From Ctena decussata (taxonomy: Eukaryota > Mollusca > Bivalvia > Lucinida > Lucinidae), in NCBI GenBank assembly GCA_963989385.1, contig OZ022505.1, forward strand, positions 57,353,737 through 57,417,736: a DNA stretch of 64,000 nucleotides, in the 5' to 3' direction. How positions within the stretch are numbered: the first letter of the stretch is position 1; each line of letters opens with the position of its first letter. Both the position numbers and the translations under genes were made by a program. Shown one piece after another: positions 10,609-22,696 of this stretch. The notes below the pieces were generated by a model, which saw only the letters and a program-made list of their open reading frames with translations, did not search any database and was not told the origin of the DNA.

Positions 10609-10644
<36 letters not shown>
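10603..10644. repeat. (CA)n microsatellite
   Basis: About 20 CA units with one interruption (ACGC). Confidence 0.95.
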
Positions 10645-10646
<2 letters not shown>

Positions 10647-11039
10647 TTTTTGTGTGTTGCCCATCCACTTCACTTTCGTCGAGATTGACAATGATACATT
10701 CTCTCCCTTCTGCTGATTCAAGATAAGTGGCGGAAGTATATGCACGCAGTACTCGTTAACTGCTTAAGATGTCTTGGCCGTCACAGGAACTGACCGGCTC
10801 GACATGACTTAAGTTGTTTACTGGGCCTTTAAACCTCAACAAAGTCAACTTAATCCACCGTTTTGTCAGTGACAAGTCGCTCCCTAAGATTTAAATCGTA
10901 TGCAGCACATAAATGTATACCACTTTTATATATGAGTACCCCCTTCCCCACCCATCTCGGGGTACTGTTCCCAGCTAAGGGTCCAATTAATCTCAAGGTA
11001 GTCAGACGATGCAGCAGATATATATGGCACGCCGTTTTA

Positions 11040-11720
11040 CTATTTATAATGCATAGTAGATATCATATATGGTATATTAGATCTCTAATATGCCGATTAA
11101 GATATCTAATATGCCATGTCAGATATCTAATATAACATATGAGACATCTTAAAATTATATATAAGAAATCTGATATAAGATATAAAATATCTTATATCGG
11201 ATATGAGATATCTTATTTAATTTTTCATATAACCTTTCTTATATAATATATCAGATGTCTTTTATACTATATAACATATCTTATATGGCATATAAGATAT
11301 CTTTTATGGGATATAAGATATCTTATGTGGGATATTAGATATCTTATTTAATTTTACGTATTATATATCTTATATAATATTTCAGATATCTTATATGCTA
11401 TATAAGACATCTTATATATTATATAAGATAGCTGATATAGCATATAAGATATCTTATATGTAAGATTAAAGGAGATATCTCAAATACTATATAAGATATA
11501 TCCTATATAAGATAGCTTATATCCGATATCAGATATATAGGGTAAAAGATATCTCTTATGCTAAATTAGATATCTTAAATGTTATTTAAGATAACTTATA
11601 TATTTTATAAGATATCCTATTTATTATGTAAGATATCTTATAGATAAAAGATGTCTTATACATAAAAATAAGATTTTATATAATATATAAGATATCTGAT
11701 ATAATAAATGAGATATCAAC
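11040..11720. repeat. AT-rich palindromic minisatellite array
   Basis: About 680 bp made almost entirely of AGATATCTTATAT-like words in both orientations. Individual units are self-complementary (GATATC cores about every 20-30 bp), so the array can form many hairpins or cruciforms. No terminal structure was found. Confidence 0.85.
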
Positions 11721-11952
11721 ATTCCAGAATAAATAGTAAAATGGCTTGCCATAGGTATAGTTTATTTTCATGGAAGTTATCCTGTGACACATAAACATTT
11801 CTTGGGTACCATGTGCCTCCTCGGCCACTAATAAAACGTCTTTCCGAGTGGCCTTGTAGCTCTTTTTTGATACCGTCTCATGACACTATATAGGAATGGA
11901 CATTTCAAGGCACAATTTAAGTGGTTAAACTGTTAACTTACAGTTGATTTTA

Positions 11953-12238
11953 CCTTATTGTAGCTAGAGTCGTGCCGTGTGGCGGCCGTAAAACCCGTAC
12001 ATCATCTATAGTACAGATTATATTTTATTTTCGTCCTTTGAGATTAGGACCCTTTTTGATAATAATCAGTCATTGAATCGGATGCCGTATTAAAATTAAG
12101 GAAATACAGTATGCTTTTCTAAGGTTTCGTCACCAGATATTGTCAGGGTCACTGATGAGGCTTTATTAGCCGAAACGACGTAGTCTCGCCCATGTAACTT
12201 CTTCTGAATGTGTTCTCTGCTCTTGAAGGAACTCTTGC
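11953..12238 (-). repeat. Dispersed repeat family D/A, inverted copy 2
   Basis: Reverse complement of 8283-8640 with one ~90-bp gap. It contains ATATTGTCAGGGTCACTGAT and GCCGAAACGACGTAGTC. Together with copy 1 it forms a large inverted pair around the tandem-unit element and the AT-rich array. Confidence 0.75.
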
Positions 12239-12299
12239 AGATTTTGATTTTACCCCTACCTTCCTACTGGTACGCAAACTGCTATTGAACTGTGGTCGA

Positions 12300-13117
12300 A
12301 CAGTAGGTTTTAGTTTAAACAAATAGCGAACTTTTATTGTTTAAGGGAAATGATTTTGACAATTGCTAGATCTTATCTGAACACAGAAAAAAATATTGGT
12401 CTTCTTTCGTCTTATTGCGTAAAGTTAAGTCGACTAAACGGAAAAGACATTCCGCATGCTCCTTTTTCTTCGTTTATTACAATAAATTTATTGATCTGAA
12501 TGAGATAATGAGTAGCAAGTGGATAAAAATATAAGCACCGCTCCTTACATATATATCACTATGCATATTTCAAAAAGCAACTGGCAAAAATAGTGTCATA
12601 AAATGAAAAATATTAGTACTACTTGTTTTTTTTCCAACAAAGGGCATTAATACTGTTACAAAATATAAAGTGTCTCGAACTGACATATATAAATTTATCA
12701 ATACGACAAATTCAACTATGTGAACGAAATATGATTTTCTCTTGCTTGATATTTTATATTTTTGAAGGAAATAATACAATCATTCTACCCCGAAGACAGA
12801 AAGTGATCTGTGAAGACGCAAAATCTTTTCGCGCAAAATGGTAGTTTTTAATTAAAAGCAAAAATATTGCCACAACACATATATGGCTATATACTTTCGG
12901 ATCATAGTGAAATACTTGTTTATCAAACTCAGATAATCATTTTCCAAACAAGAAAAAGTTAGACGCATTGTTTTCTTTTATTTGTCTGTCAACATTAAAT
13001 TGAGACTAACCGTTAAAATAATGATCTAAACGCACTATGTTTTGACGTTATTAATATTATCGGAGTCAAGCCACTTATTTCTGGCATTTTCGTGAGAAAA
13101 ACACATTTTTCCGGCAG
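12300..13117. other. AT-rich DNA without recognised feature
   Basis: Short frames only. I see no tRNA-like box, long hairpin or domain. Confidence 0.45.
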
Positions 13118-13160
13118 TTTTATGTAGCAAGTGGTGGCGTATATACGCTTCCGTATATAT
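13118..13160 (-). repeat. Inverted-repeat arm (partner 8853-8896)
   Basis: Contains TTTATGTAGCAAGTGGTGGC and GTATATACGCTTCCGTATAT, the reverse complement of the arm at 8853-8896. Confidence 0.7.
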
Positions 13161-13329
13161 GTGCATGTTATAATTGCCTTTGTGATATTTGTTTAAATCA
13201 TATCATATTACTTATCAGTTTTTTTTCTTTTTGCCTTGTGTTTTATGAGTGTGGCCGCTCCTAAAGAGCGACACCTATACACCGACATTTACTAAAACAG
13301 TAAAGATAACAAAACTTAAATAAATATAT

Positions 13330-13372
13330 CTATAAATAAATAAATAAATAAATAAGAAAAAAAAATAATACA
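13330..13372. repeat. (AAAT)n and A-rich microsatellite
   Basis: Five to six AAAT/AATA units followed by an A run. Confidence 0.8.
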
Positions 13373-13524
13373 GCAAATAGTATTACGAGAACAACAACAA
13401 AACATAATTCTTAACCAAATCTCATTTTAGTATTATAATGTCAAGCTGTTTTCATCAGTAGCAAAAATATGATTATCAGCTAACAATACAGCCTTGCGGA
13501 CATTAATTATTGTCTTATAAAAAT

Positions 13525-13526
<2 letters not shown>

Positions 13527-13555
<29 letters not shown>
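13527..13555. repeat. Poly-A tract
   Basis: About 29 A residues. No retroposed body that I recognise lies next to it. Confidence 0.9.
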
Positions 13556-13558
<3 letters not shown>

Positions 13559-14049
13559 AGAAGCTGTTTTTGCCAAATGAAGACAATTTTGTCCTGCAAT
13601 ATTTACCAGATATATCTCATCACTCAAAGGAAGAACACAAAAGCAGTTTCTCGTCCATTGTCCTCCAATAGCCTTGGACCAGACGTTATTGAAAACTGTG
13701 ATAACAACTATCAAAGTCCTTCCACTTTATCAATTTCTTTTTGACACGATACAACACCCAACAAATACTGTTCTTAGTCTGTGCCAACTTCATAGAGACC
13801 GAGTTCCACAATTATTTGTCATTGAAAGAAGTCTGTTATTAAAAGTGAAAAGCTTCACTTTCAGGTTATCCCGGGAGTCAACTCATCCAGCTTTAGCTGT
13901 GCCTCTCTTGAAAATGATGGGTCAGCCTTTAAGGGAAATAATTTTCTCCCTGGGAGCAACACCAACATTCAAGTGAAGACCCCATTTTGAAAGTGTTTTG
14001 GCATCAGGAAAGCAGATGTAAGGGTATACCTCCGAGTTTTATACCAGTT

Positions 14050-14287
14050 TGAGCCGCGACACGAGAAAACCAACCATGTGGTTGTGCGCCCAGCGCAGAC
14101 TCAGATCAGCCTGGGCATCCGCCCAGTCTGATCAGAGTCTTCGCTGTCCGCATGAAGGTAGATTAGACCCTTAGCTACCTTTTAAGCGCTTAGGGAAGAC
14201 TCTGATCAGATTGGGCGGATGCCCAGGCTGATCTGAGTCTGCGTTGGGCGCACAACCACATTGTTGGTTTTGTCGTGTCGCGGCTCA
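14050..14287. mobile_element. Palindromic MITE family 1, copy a
   Basis: Termini TGAGCCGCGACACGA and TCGTGTCGCGGCTCA are exact reverse complements, and pairing continues through AACCAACCATGTGG, CAGACTCAGATCAGCCTGGG and CATCCGCCCAGTCTGATCAG to a short centre near GGTAGATTAGACCCTTAGCT. About 240 bp, no coding capacity. Six related copies are in the window. Confidence 0.9.
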
Positions 14288-14540
14288 TTTGTTTTCCTCT
14301 GATAAAAGCAAACAAAAACACTTACATCTGAATAAGCTGTCATGCACAATGACGTACCCCAAGCGCCGCTGCTGTGATTTAATCACAATGTATGTACTGA
14401 ATGTATTTTTCTGCATAGTACGGTGGTCATACCTATGGTGCATCTTTGTGATTGGTGTTTGAGTAGAGGGGTTGTGGAATACACCACGGTTACCCCTCCA
14501 GGCCCGCAGACAAAAAATGCTTTAGCGAATGCCATTTTAG

Positions 14541-14557
14541 CAAAAAAAAAAAAAAAA
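14541..14557. repeat. Poly-A tract
   Basis: A run of A residues. Confidence 0.8.
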
Positions 14558-14653
14558 ACACAACAAAACATGTTTTCCGATCAGAGCCCCTCTTTGTCCG
14601 CAACATTATACAGATAAATGTAAACATGGGTTTACACGTCTCTTTGCAATAAT

Positions 14654-14947
14654 AAAGGAGGTTGGTTGGTTGATTTGATGCTTAACGTCTACGGTAAACA
14701 ACTAAGGTCATGTCGGGACGGTCAGTTAACCTAACCACACTATTCCTGGGCAGGCTCAGACCTCCTAAGCGGTTAACCAGTACTAAGTGCAGATACTTTC
14801 GCCAGTAGCTGACAACTGCCCTTCTTGAATCAGCGGAAGGAGAAACGAAAGTATGTGGCCAGACCGGGATTCGAACCCAGGACCTCTGACTTACGCGTCA
14901 GGTGCCCTACCGATTGCGCTACCCGGCCCGGCGCCACACAAAGGAGG
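14654..14947 (-). mobile_element. MetaSINE-like SINE with perfect 8-bp TSD
   Basis: AAAGGAGG occurs exactly at both borders (14654-14661 and 14940-14947), so the inserted unit is 14662-14939. On the minus strand it begins with a tRNA-like head: A box near TAGCGCAATCGGTAGGGC and B box GGTTCGAATCC. The central part, read on the plus strand, contains GGTCATGTCGGGACGG, CAGTTAACCTAACC and a GACAACTGCCC...GAATCAGCGGAAGGA block. From memory this matches the conserved central domain of mollusc MetaSINEs. The 3' tail on the minus strand is an AACC repeat. The head's anticodon arm is irregular, so it is not a working tRNA gene. Confidence 0.9.
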
Positions 14948-15366
14948 ATATGAGTGATAAAGTGTATTCACTCCATTTACCATGTTTTGACAATTTTCAA
15001 AATTTCTTAGGACGCTGCCATAGCAAAATGTGTGCCTAAACAGATGCACAGTAGTGCATATTAACTTCACGGTCTGCTATGTTTTACACTTATATTTGCC
15101 GATCTGATAAAATACCGGTATGATAAGGTTTAATATTTTGCCCCAAAGGACTCAATATGCAAAAGCTTTGTTTTGAAAACAACTGTTACGTGTAAAAGCA
15201 AACACTGGGAAATAAACGTTTGAATTTTAATCCTGAACTGACCCGTAGGCCCGGTCAATATATAAGCTTATAAGTTAAGTGAAGGGTTTGGTCGATAGAA
15301 AAAATATCAAGTCTACCGTATACAACTACTGAAAAGAGTAGACGGTCAGATTTAACAAGTTCATCA

Positions 15367-15803
15367 GTGTTTTTGAACAATTATGCAAAGCAGTGGGACA
15401 ACTGTATTTTGCAAAGGATCACGCTCCGAGAGGAACAACTTGCTGCAGCCACTAAGAAGCGGCGCTGCGGAAAACCAGATTTGAAAACAGGCCGTCGGCC
15501 AAAATTGCGCAAGGGAAAAAATAGATTAAGCATCCTTAGCTGGCGAAGATGCACAAAATAAAATGACCGCCAAATATTTGTGTTTTACACTTTTCAAAAT
15601 ATAGGTAACTCGGCTAATGCGTAATATTTATTATAATACATTGGCAATTCTTCATTATATTGCCCTCCCCGCCAGTCAGGACAGCGATATAAATGACCTC
15701 CTTGGTGCGCCTGAGGCAGAAAGTATAGTAGGAAGTGAGTATGATTTTTGTTCCGGATTAAGTATAGGTTCCTCAAATGAAGAGGTGACGTATCCACAAT
15801 GCT
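15367..15803 (+). other. Two weak open frames, possibly coding debris
   Basis: A frame at 15367-15561 has no ATG at its start but has a basic end (KKRRCGKPDLKTGRRPKLRK). A second frame, from an ATG at 15617 to 15805, ends in an acidic tail (DLLGAPEAESIVGSEYDFCS). They are in different frames. The amino-acid composition is more protein-like than neighbouring frames. I recognise no family and no convincing splice sites. They could be an exon, a transposon relic or chance. Confidence 0.25.
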
Positions 15804-15805
15804 AG

Positions 15806-18555
15806 AAGACGTAACACAACTCACTCACTCACTCAACTTTTGTAAGCATCAATACCTATATTCAAATATTCAGAAAAACAACGTGACGCTCTGCTCATGT
15901 CCCCAAAACCTACTCAAAACAAATTTTAAAGTCAGAGCGTTGATATGATTTGAATACAAGGCTGCTTTTAATAGCGTTTAAATCTGTCTTAATATGAAAT
16001 ACACGGGGTTCACTAACCCAATCTACTGAAATGAGTTTTCGTATTTTATCCAGAAACAGGAAGAGAAATTGTACGGTGTCTTTTTAATGACATTGCACAT
16101 AATAAGGTTTAGTTAACAGACAAATCAGCTAATATCACTAGATATAGTCGTTGTAGCTAAAACAGGTTCTACAACAAAATGTCGTCACCTTCGTATGAGT
16201 TTTGTCACGTACATAGACTCTAAGCTCTGAAACCATTAGCTTATTAAGTTGTAAAATGGTTGATCGCCACCACTTAGAGACCCATCAGGTCTTACTTAGA
16301 CCAAGACCTGTATGTTCATGAACGAAAATACTGAGCAATGACCACAATTACAAACATCAACCTACAAAAGTAAATATAAAACTGCATGAATTGATCACCC
16401 AAAACACTATAAAGGGAGGGGGCTGGGGCGGATAGGAAAGCAAACGCATGCTAATGTTACACCCCTGGCGTCGTGGTCCGAAAAAGTGTTCACGTTAGCG
16501 TCCTCGTCGGCGTCCGTGATCAATGTTAAGAATTGCATTTAGCTCGATGTTTAACTCTGTATTTCACAATCTACATGTATTGTTGCAACAATAATAATAT
16601 GTACTTGGTACATATATGCATCCATATGACTGCAGCAACTTTATTATACAATTGTATGCCCGTGATCTCTTCACTGACTGACTTTGGTGTTTGGCACTGT
16701 TGAAAGCAAACACAATTGCATATGATAATATATTTGAGACACGAGAGTTCATACTTGTAATGATCGGGTAGAATAGCCTTATTAGAGTAGACTCCTATGA
16801 CATTAACTTTGCTCGCGGTACAGCGACTTTGCCTTAATATATCAGCGCTGTTTAATAGATTAAGACCATGATTAGTGGATCAGTCTTAAACTGTGAATGG
16901 CCTTTTACCATTAATACACCAGTCCTACATTTCACGGATCAGTGGTTTTGACATATATTTACCACTATTTAGTACATATACATTTTACCTAGCCTAATGG
17001 TTCTGTCTGACAAGTCAAATGACCTCATCCTTTTTATAAGTCACTGTGAACTATTATTTACAGGTGAATGATGTTGATATATCTCCTACAATGTACATGA
17101 ATTTACAGCATACTTGGCATAAAGAGTTTGTATAACACTGTGAATGACCACATAGTATTTATTCGTCAGTCTGTTCCAAGGGACAGGGAAGTTGCTTTAT
17201 ATTTTTGAGCACTTTATACTAGATATTAATCATGCTTGGGATAAAGCTTGCGTGAAGTTGCGTCTGTTACTGCAGCTGACTTTATATGTTTGTAGAACTT
17301 TGTAACCACGAGAGTCAGACACCAACTAGGTGAGCTTCGTTTCCTGACAACTCTTATTATAGAAAATGCTGTTAATGCTAGGCAAACAGTGTAAACCACG
17401 ATTGCAGCGCCTGGTCTGGGTTTGCACTTTTAGTCCTTGACCATTTTTATGGAGCACTAGGTATTAATGGGTTACCAAGGAAGATCTGCAGAAGAACCAC
17501 AGCAGAAGAACCGCCTCTGAATAGCCACTTAATAATGATAATAATAATAGAAACAATAATAAAACTAGTATATTATATCGAACAACCTGACACGTACATC
17601 TGGTGTGCCTAAAAAACTACTGAAAAATACACACCTGATTGGATGTGTACCAGAAGACTTAAAGTCACAGACAGTCACAGGCAAGCAACCATATTAAAGT
17701 CCTCCCTGATTAATTTACTCTTAAGGCACTAAGATATTTTGCTTCCGAAATTGTTTTGCACCAGGAACTGATTCTAATAATAAGTGACAGAAAACCTGTT
17801 ATGGAAATATTTATCGGTTAGACTAAATGAGATATGTCCATCACCAGACATTCTTAAACATTTGAGAAACCAAGATAATAGTTCTGTCTTATGGACGTAT
17901 CTTCTCTAATTGATATATAGATATTGCCTGGTGGCTTATTGCTTTGAACGATTTTTTGCTTGTGTCTATAATAATAATTTACATTTTCACGGGTAAATAA
18001 TCAGAAAACAACTGGTAGAGTGTTTACTGACCGTTGGAAACAGTTCGCATATGAACTTGTTTTCTTAAAGATAATACAACGAAACGCGTGACGTATAGCT
18101 ACATTACGCCCACTGCTACACGATTTCTTACTAAAGACCTTTCTGATAACAGCTCTTGAAATCCATAAACATGTTATTTTTGCAAGAAGACCATGATGAG
18201 TCTATAAAGCCCCATAAGAACCAGTCCAAAATATGGTACTACAAGTAGATGAGAAGGCACAGGCGACTTCCATATCTTACATAAAAAATGAAAAGAAAAG
18301 AAAAAAACAACAACAACAAAAAGCAATAAAGAATGCATCTAAAAATAACAATTAAGAAAACAGAGACAAGACAAGTGAACAGGCAAAAGTCAGCTCTTTC
18401 CAAACAGAAAGTCCCGAGTATATCCTTAACTCTGAACAAAAAGTCAAAGACTAGGCCTAATAGAAAGCCGACCCACAATGATAACCAAAATAAACCTACG
18501 ACACTAGATGCACTGCGTTGAAGCTATCGGTGTGCGACGAAAAAGGGGAATGATG
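15806..18555. other. Long stretch without recognised feature
   Basis: About 2.7 kb of AT-rich DNA. Only short ATA/ATAA-type runs (17536-17560) and A-rich patches (18290-18330) stand out. No open frame has domain features. Confidence 0.45.
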
Positions 18556-18594
18556 GTGGCGGTGGTGGTGGTGTGTGTGTGTTTGTGTGTATGT
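18556..18594. repeat. G/T-rich low-complexity run
   Basis: GGTGGTGGTG followed by GTGTGTGTGTTTGTGTGT. Confidence 0.8.
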
Positions 18595-19386
18595 AGAGTG
18601 GCAAGGGTGAAGGGGAGGGTGTTGCTGGACATGGGCTTAGATCAGTTTTACACGCGGCCGCGTTATCCTAGGACTAGGTTTGGTTGTGCTTTTTCCAAAT
18701 TTCAAGTTATTCGGTACCAGATAATTACGTTTCATCTATTTAAAATATCTTAATGGAGATATAATTCTAGACCATGAAATATCAGCCAAGGTGATCTTTA
18801 TTCAAATTTGAGGTCATCGTCTATGTCGAAAAGTCTCATTATCCAAAGAACGTTCAAATCCATGACATACCATCAAAACCAAAGTACTATTTAAGCTAGA
18901 GAGCAAGACAGAACCGGCTCCCTGATAATAACAAAGAACCACCTACTGCACATGTGCACGGCCCGCACAGTCTGTTTTCGGTCTGGACAAATCGGGTTAA
19001 TTTGTCAGAGCGGAAGCAGTTTTCTTATTTATCCATACATTGTGTTTGTGTAAGGAATTAACAGTTATACCTTTTCTTGATTTGGCTCAGTTTGAAAAAA
19101 AGTAGATGGGGTTTAAAGTATCCGACTAGTAAAATGCGACATGTACTTTAGAAAATGACCTTAAGCGGGCGGTGATATTACTGAAGGAAACATTGGACCT
19201 ATTTCTATCACCATACCAAATATGAACCAAATCTGTCATATGGTTGGAAAATATGAGCTCTTAAAAAAACTTAAACGTTAGTGGGGACTAAGCAGATTTG
19301 CTGAACACAATTTATCTGAGTAGCCATGTTTATCAAACCAATCATGAAATTCAGCTAATCGGAGATGTAGTAAAGCAGGCATATTA

Positions 19387-20111
19387 AAAGGACCTCTGAC
19401 GGTTGTAGTGTAAATTTGCCTATAAAAATAGTCAAAATTAAATTTTTGATATCCCCAAGAATTTCTCTTGAAATTTGTTGCTCTCAACTTCCCCTAACTG
19501 GCCATGAATTTAATTTTTGATTATTTTGCACATAGACTTCAATTTTTGGTGGAAAAAGCCAAATTTTGTAATTAAACGTAATGGAAACAGGAAAAGTTTT
19601 TTAGAAATATTTCCCCCCCCCCCCCCCCGTGCCTCAGCTAGCCACTTTGCATGTATGTGTGTACTATCATAATACACATTATATGTGAGTGGCTTGCTGA
19701 GGCACGGGGGGAAACGATAGTCTACAGCTGAAAAACTGAAAAAGTGGGTGGGGTACTTACACCCTTTTTATCTAAAAATAGGCTAAAGTCCTTAGTACTG
19801 AAAACATATTGCATAATATCAGTAACAGTAGTGTGTATGTCAGTTTTAGCATAGTTATCAATTAAGAGTTCGATATCTTTGAAAACCAAATAAATGGACT
19901 TATTTTCAGAGACTGAAAAATTAACATCTTGATAAAATTGGTCTATGTTAGTCTAGAGGCATGATAATTTTTCAAAATCACTGTTAAAATGTCTTTATAG
20001 TACACAAGGCTACATATTAATGCCAAATATTTCAACTTTTGTTGCCCGAGGAAGGTGCAGTAATTTGTCGAAAAATGGGCAAATATGCATTGATACTGTC
20101 AGAGGTCCTTT
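19387..20111. mobile_element. TIR element, AAAGGACCTCTGAC ends
   Basis: AAAGGACCTCTGAC at 19387-19400 is matched in reverse complement by GTCAGAGGTCCTTT at 20098-20111. Weaker pairing continues inward (AAATTTGCC against GGGCAAATAT). About 725 bp, no transposase. It encloses a C-run/G-run hairpin at 19613-19711. Confidence 0.7.
19613..19711. repeat. Hairpin with C-run and G-run ends
   Basis: A 16-C run followed by GTGCCTCAGCTAGCCACTTT is paired with GAGTGGCTTGCTGAGGCACG and a G run. The loop is about 40 bp. It is probably a small foldback inserted in the surrounding TIR element. Confidence 0.75.
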
Positions 20112-21056
20112 GACCGACAAGATACGCGACCATTAAATCTTACTCGTCCTTTGCAACTACATTTTCCTTGTTTCAATGTGTAGCTTAACCGAATTCGTTA
20201 TAAACATTCATTTAATACAGCGTAGAAAAATAGAAAAATTGAGGTTACACATTGCAGGCGAAACTAGCATAGGTGTGTAGCAAGTGTTACAAACTTAGCC
20301 TATATAGACTAGCCTAACGGATCAATTATTGCTCAAGAACCGAGATAAACAGCTTCAGGTTTACATTGATATATATCGTGTCATATCGTCGCTGACATGA
20401 AACTGAAATTAATTTAAATAAAAGTCTCAAATGCAAATGTGAACTTTGTTTTCCTAGCTCTTGTTTTCAGAATGTTAGAAAAAAGATAAATCAAACATAA
20501 ATCAAACAGTAACACCTAAGCATTATCAGCTCTAGAAGTACAATAAGGTAAACATGTATAAAGAGGAGAGGTACGACTTCTGCATGCCGTTAAAAAGAGG
20601 AATACATGTTTACATATTACAAATGCGTATTGGGACTATACAATTAGTGATTTAGCACACTTTAAGCAATGATGTGTAAAGGTTAATGTCAATATGAAGG
20701 AAAAAATATCTTTTTCAGCATGGTGTACAATCAAAGCTGAAAATGCCCCCCTTTGGAGAAGTAACGATCGTTGTGCCTTATAATGTGGGCTTCTTTTGCC
20801 ACTGAAAAATATGAGCACTCGCTTTTGGGATTTTGCAGCTATGCAAGTTGTATTTACGGTGTGACTCTTTCGACAATATATGACTCAAAAATTTTAAAGT
20901 GGGTCATCACATTTGGTTTGGAAAGTCGTACAGAAGCTAAATTGACAGGAGAATCTACAAATTAAGTTGTAAATACATGGAGATTCGTAAAATCTTCCAA
21001 TGGTTAAATAAAAATCATGGTTCGATCAAAATAAAAGCGAGAACTTTCAATCAAAC
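20112..21056. other. AT-rich DNA without recognised feature
   Basis: Only chance frames and no terminal repeats. Confidence 0.4.
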
Positions 21057-21310
21057 GCCATCAAGCGGAATAAGAAATAATTATTTGCTTAACAGAACTA
21101 ACATGATATCTCCGAACCAATGACAATGTATTCGAGATAGTTCTACAGATCGACAAAAGCAGCACAGAAGATAGCCTGATTACACTCCGGATTTGTGTCA
21201 AATGAATACATTGTACTTTCGTGGAATAAAAGAGGCGTCTAGATAACCAATCTTAAAATGATATTGATGCTGAGAGGTTTTCTATTCATGGATTTTGATT
21301 TTCAGACAGT
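21057..21310 (+). repeat. Dispersed repeat H, copy 1 (partner 52650-52905)
   Basis: Shares AAGAAATAATTATTTGCTTA, CAGAAGATAGCCTGATTACA and GGAATAAAAGAGGCGTCTAG with the copy at 52.7 kb, in the same order and orientation. This copy has stops in all frames where the other has an 89-codon open frame. Confidence 0.7.
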
Positions 21311-21908
21311 CATATTTCTGCTAAGTTAAGTTGATATGCTAATCTACTAGCTACAATGTTAACAAAGAAATACGAATACCTTTATGAGCAATATTTTCAT
21401 CGACAAATTGTATACGAAACTGATTACTTCTGTTTATTACGATGATTCATAAAGTCAGTATGAAGGTTATGTTTACGATAGAATCAAAATACACGCATAC
21501 ATGCCCAGCAAATGCCAGTCACACATGGGTTTTTCTCCACCGAATTATTTTCTTTCCTCGCCCTAGCGGGCCGGATAATCTTTAAGACCAGAAACATTTA
21601 TGACTTGGACTATAAACCATAATAAGTATACGCGGGAGTGTTTACAGTACTAGAAAAGGTTATTGTTACAAATGCTTGAGTTTGGTATAACGATTCAGTG
21701 ATGCCAAACTATCAAAGTTGATCTTTCTTCGACATAAAAATGCTCAGTGCCAAGTGAAAATGAATTCTGTAACCAATCATAATTTCAACACTTACAACTT
21801 AAATTCTCATGAATTTATATCACCGGGAATGGTCCACTTCCATATTTAACCAACGGAATTTACACACTATACTATTGTCAAAGCACAGCAAATATTGGTT
21901 TCTATATA

Positions 21909-22146
21909 TGAGCCACGACACGAGAAAACCAACAATGTGGTTGTGCGCCCAGCGCAGACTCAGATCAGCCTGGGTATCCGCCCAGTCTGATCAGAGTCTT
22001 CGCTGTCCGCATGAAGGTAGCTTAGTCCCTTAGCTACCCTTTGAGCACTTAACGGAGAGTCTGGTCAAACTGGGAGGATGCCCAGGCTTATCTGAGTCTG
22101 AATGGGCGAACATACCACATTGTTGGTTTTCTCGTGTCGCGGCTCA
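21909..22146. mobile_element. Palindromic MITE family 1, copy b
   Basis: TGAGCCACGACACGAG...CTCGTGTCGCGGCTCA with the same internal blocks as copy a (AACAATGTGGTTGTGCGCCC, CAGACTCAGATCAGCCTGGG). It shows a few changes in the right arm. Confidence 0.9.
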
Positions 22147-22322
22147 ATTATTGGGTTCTATATAGCTCGCTGTAAAACTGGCATGTGCAATACTGTTTAG
22201 TTTGATTCAGTTCAAATAGAACCATCAACAGGTCGGTGAAGCCACAATGACACACTCTGATATAAAAAAAATCATAAAACGGAGTTACTTCTTTCGATCT
22301 TTATATTCAAGATTGAATTATT

Positions 22323-22325
22323 GAA

Positions 22326-22356
<31 letters not shown>

Positions 22357-22362
22357 AATAAA
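22323..22362. repeat. (AAT)n microsatellite
   Basis: About 12 AAT units with one interruption. Confidence 0.95.
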
Positions 22363-22696
22363 ACCAATAAATGTGATTTCATTTTAATTCCATTTGAAAA
22401 CATTTTCCTTTCAACTATTTTGCTGCGACCTAAACAACTTTGGTTTTCCTCAAAACATGACATAGAATATTCCTCCTACCCAACCACAGGGCGGCATGAT
22501 AATTGGCCAGCGGATAGCAAGATAGATATTTACCAATAGCGGTCTAAACCAGACATAAAAATATTAAGGCATAGAAAACATATATATTCCTCCGTCATTG
22601 AAACAGCGGCTGGTTTAGTTAGTTAGTTTATTTTCTGCCTTAACGAATGAACCAACCCCCAAAACCCAATAAAGTAAAATGCAATAAAATAAAAGA

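Noticed and set aside
13523..13744. Frame running through the poly-A tract
   Set aside because: It starts with a lysine run encoded by poly-A, a chance frame.
14862..14939. A genuine tRNA gene
   Set aside because: Only the A and B boxes are convincing. The anticodon arm is irregular, the body is SINE-like and an 8-bp target duplication surrounds the whole unit.
18239..18478. Minus-strand hydrophobic frame as a membrane protein
   Set aside because: Composition follows from T/A-rich low-complexity DNA. No start context or homology was recognised.
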